Positions 14,058 to 15,680 of a DNA stretch of 15,680 nt are shown here, piece by piece. The stretch covers positions 1-15,680 of the forward strand of contig CAUZEA010000119.1 in the NCBI GenBank assembly GCA_963578605.1, written 5' to 3'. The first letter of the stretch is position 1; each line of letters begins with the position of its first letter. Origin of the DNA: JAKVCB01 sp963578605. Lineage in GTDB: Bacteria > Planctomycetota > Planctomycetia > Pirellulales > Lacipirellulaceae. A program made the translations under genes and the position numbers. Under the pieces are notes generated by a model. That model had not been told where the DNA came from. It saw only the letters and a list, made by a program, of their open reading frames with translations, and did not search any database.

Positions 14058-15026
14058 TCAGGAGGTGAAGCGAATCGGTACTGCGAGGCTCGTGGCCCAG
14101 GCTGCGGCAAACATTACAACAAAGCTGGCAACGATCCAAAGCACCGTCATGCTGGCGGAAAGATTACCCATGGCATGCCCAGCGTGTTCGCCTTCTGCCA
14201 TGGTCGCGTCGTGTGAAGCAGGCATATCCATGTCATGTTTCGGCGGGGTGTGGTGATGGGCCTCTTCACCACCGTCTACAGGCATGGCATGGCCGGAATG
14301 CATGTTGGAGTGCATGTCTGATATGGGCATCGCCGCCTGGGGCGAGCGGTGTCCCAGGTGAGCATCGGGGGCCTTTTCGCCTATCGTCATGCATCCGTGC
14401 TTGAGACGATACTTCACAAGAAAAAAATTGACGGGGTACGCGGTCAGGCCACCTGCCAGCGTTGCCATACTCATCACAAACCAAAATTTTGGCGCCAGCG
14501 GTCCGTCAGCACCCCGCAGCAGATGATTCAAAAGCACCATGGCGGGGATCATACCTAGCATGACCATGTTCATCGAAACGGTCTCGGCAAAAATCGTCTT
14601 GCGTACCGCAAGGAGATAGTCTCCCTGGTACATACCAACCATCATCATCGCCTGAAACAAAAACAGGCCTACCAAATAGGCGGTGATATATTCGATGACC
14701 AGGTCCACTCCATTGGCAAAACCAAACGCCGGCACAATCGCCGCGGCGAGCAAAATACCGGTCGCGTCGCCAGCAAGACAATGCATCTCGCTATTGACAC
14801 CCTGTTTCCAAATCGCCTTGGTGTATTGGTCATGCATTCCCGGGCCAGGACTTCGGCAGGCGAGCATGTAAACAAACAGGCCGACCGGCCCCGTGTAAGC
14901 GACTACCAGAATCCAGGCTAGCCTCTGTACCCAACTCGTCGGCGTGTTGTTCAGCGAGTCGTAGACGACAAACAACAGTGACCCAGCTGTGAGCAAAAAC
15001 CAAAGGGCGATTACACCTGGTAGCAT
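14058..15026 (-). CDS. DUF4396 membrane protein with His/Met-rich loop
   Basis: A 322-residue integral membrane protein. Hydrophobic segments fall at about 1-22, 35-57, 85-104, 107-130, 148-170, 180-204 and 291-316. The H-C-L-A-G-D-A-T-G-I motif (82-91) and the following G-x-x-F-Q-A-M-M-M region are typical of DUF4396. Between the last two segments, residues 223-286 form a hydrophilic loop crowded with His, Met and Asp (H-H-H at 257-259, several M-H and H-x-M pairs). That composition is usual for copper or other soft-metal binding. GAGGAT lies 7 bases before ATG 15026, making that start clear. An in-frame extension to 15215 has no such support. It converges on the CxxCH gene 90 bases away. 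A role in metal handling or metallo-enzyme assembly is inferred, not known. Confidence 0.85.
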   Translation of the reverse strand: MLPGVIALWFLLTAGSLLFVVYDSLNNTPTSWVQRLAWILVVAYTGPVGLFVYMLACRSPGPGMHDQYTKAIWKQGVNSEMHCLAGDATGILLAAAIVPAFGFANGVDLVIEYITAYLVGLFLFQAMMMVGMYQGDYLLAVRKTIFAETVSMNMVMLGMIPAMVLLNHLLRGADGPLAPKFWFVMSMATLAGGLTAYPVNFFLVKYRLKHGCMTIGEKAPDAHLGHRSPQAAMPISDMHSNMHSGHAMPVDGGEEAHHHTPPKHDMDMPASHDATMAEGEHAGHAMGNLSASMTVLWIVASFVVMFAAAWATSLAVPIRFTS

Positions 15027-15032
15027 GAAAAG

Positions 15033-15038
15033 ATCCTC
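15033..15038 (-). promoter_or_regulatory. Shine-Dalgarno of the DUF4396 gene
   Basis: On the minus strand GAGGAT precedes ATG 15026-15024 by about 6-7 bases, which rules against the longer reading from 15215. Confidence 0.55.
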
Positions 15039-15615
15039 AAAAGCGATCGAAAGTGTTGATCCAACGGATGCGTTCGTCTCGCCACTGGGCGGCGTGCAGG
15101 TCGGTTGAGTCGGTTGACAGTCTGACAAGTCCCAAAAAGTCAGCCGGTAGTTTGCCGAGCGGAGGTCCCTGCGTTGCTGCTGGAGTTTTATAGTGCCGTT
15201 GCCACAAAATCCCACAAGGGCCGGGTATCTTACATCTGCAAATCTGCCACGTCTAGCGTGAACCTTGGCAAGGTCACAGGATGGGTGCGACGGCTAAAGC
15301 AGGGTGCCTGACTTTTAGGTCACACACAAGTTGGTTCAATCTGCCTGGTTCGTGCTTTCAAAGAGCTTGTTCACCGATTGATCGCAAATAGAGATTTGGA
15401 TAACCGTTAAGACAGATGACGAGTCAAAAGCCTTGCACCGGATGGCTGGGCAATTTAGAGTTGACTGCAACTCGCGAAAACGAATACCAAACTTAGCCAG
15501 CTGCCCCAGCGCTCGGCCTTGAGGTCGGTGTCTTCGTTTTCGATTTTTCTCTAAAACAGGCCAAGCCCCTCATAATTGGGGTGCGACTCCCGGAAATCCC
15601 AGGACAACCTGACCG
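15039..15615. other. Divergent spacer without a convincing gene
   Basis: About 580 bases between the DUF4396 start (-) and the right-edge gene (+). It holds small hairpins: ACCTT/AAGGT around 15260-15275, and GAGTT/AACTC around 15458-15475. A weak sigma-70-like pair TTGCAC (15433-15438), 17 bases, TAGAGT (15456-15461) points to the right. A minus-strand frame near 15465-15550 has a short protein-like run (L-K-A-E-R-W-G-S-W-L-S-L) but is closed on both sides. Nothing here is firmly functional. Confidence 0.35.
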
Positions 15616-15680
15616 ATGCAAAGTCAGCAAATCTATGACCAGGCGAAAGGAATGCAAGCATGGATCGTCAACATTCGGCG
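15616..15680 (+). CDS. Start of a gene cut by the window edge, possible M20-family amidohydrolase
   Basis: From ATG 15616 the frame is open to the edge, giving 21 full codons that end W-I-V-N-I-R-R. In M20 peptidases/amidohydrolases the N-terminal helix commonly ends in a similar L-x-x-x-R-R-D-x-H-x-H-P-E, so the next residues outside the window would be decisive. AGGA at 15601-15604 is a possible ribosome site, a little far at 11 bases. A competing start is ATG 15660 in another frame, with AAAGGA about 8 bases upstream. Too little sequence for a firm call. Confidence 0.4.
   Translation, partial: MQSQQIYDQAKGMQAWIVNIR

Noticed and set aside
15027..15215. N-terminal extension of the DUF4396 protein
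   Set aside because: A clear GAGGAT ribosome site precedes ATG 15026, and the extension would place 63 polar residues before the first membrane segment.
15542..15598. tRNA-like signals: a CCCC-TCATAATT-GGGG arm, a GGGGTGCGACTCCC T-arm-like segment, and pairing of GATTTTT with GGAAATC
   Set aside because: The span is only 57 bases, there is no D-arm or proper anticodon stem, and the T-loop lacks TTC. Not a functional tRNA. At most a decayed fragment.
1..15680. CRISPR arrays, insertion sequences, phage or defence genes
   Set aside because: No regularly spaced direct repeats, transposase-like ORFs, terminal inverted repeats flanking genes, or defence-family domains were seen.

Overview
The window looks like accessory chromosome from a free-living heterotrophic bacterium, most likely a planctomycete (Pirellulales-like) or a relative in the PVC group. 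This is inferred from gene content, not from a marker gene. The pointers are a secreted PQQ-type beta-propeller beginning with an N-W-P-G-W-R-G-P block, an alpha/beta hydrolase paired with a Gfo/Idh/MocA oxidoreductase, a single-CxxCH exported protein of unknown function, low coding density and gene remnants between intact genes. No rRNA, complete tRNA, CRISPR array, transposase or phage gene is visible.

Region 1 (1-1812) is gene-poor. It has an open frame running in from the left edge, a possible small secreted protein with a strong Shine-Dalgarno (269-661), and what looks like a decayed minus-strand gene pair (about 984-1615) with a Tat-like signal split by a frameshift.

Region 2 (1813-7170) is a plus-strand catabolic cluster. 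It holds a monomeric-sarcosine-oxidase-family flavoenzyme with the covalent-FAD Cys, an SMP-30/gluconolactonase-type lactonase, an extended SDR resembling uronate/sugar dehydrogenases, an enolase-superfamily acid-sugar dehydratase, and a DUF2848 (FAH-like) protein. The middle three match the oxidise-to-lactone, open-lactone, dehydrate-acid logic of oxidative uronate or aldose catabolism. The flavoenzyme may feed this from an N-substituted substrate (inference). A 38-codon antisense fragment resembling an epimerase C-terminus lies between the dehydratase and DUF2848 genes.

Region 3 (7375-9430) holds the exported beta-propeller protein (+) and an HD-domain phosphohydrolase (-), convergent across a structured spacer. 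Region 4 (9732-12485) is a two-gene unit, alpha/beta hydrolase then Gfo/Idh/MocA oxidoreductase, preceded by a remnant ORF and a C7-T-C8 tract and followed by a nested inverted repeat.

Region 5 (12633-15026) has the uncharacterised CxxCH protein (+) facing a DUF4396 membrane protein (-) with a long His/Met-rich loop. The right end has about 590 bp without a convincing gene and then the first 21 codons of a gene whose start resembles M20-family amidohydrolases.

The best candidates for undescribed biology are the flavoenzyme-containing sugar-acid cluster and the CxxCH protein/DUF4396 pair.
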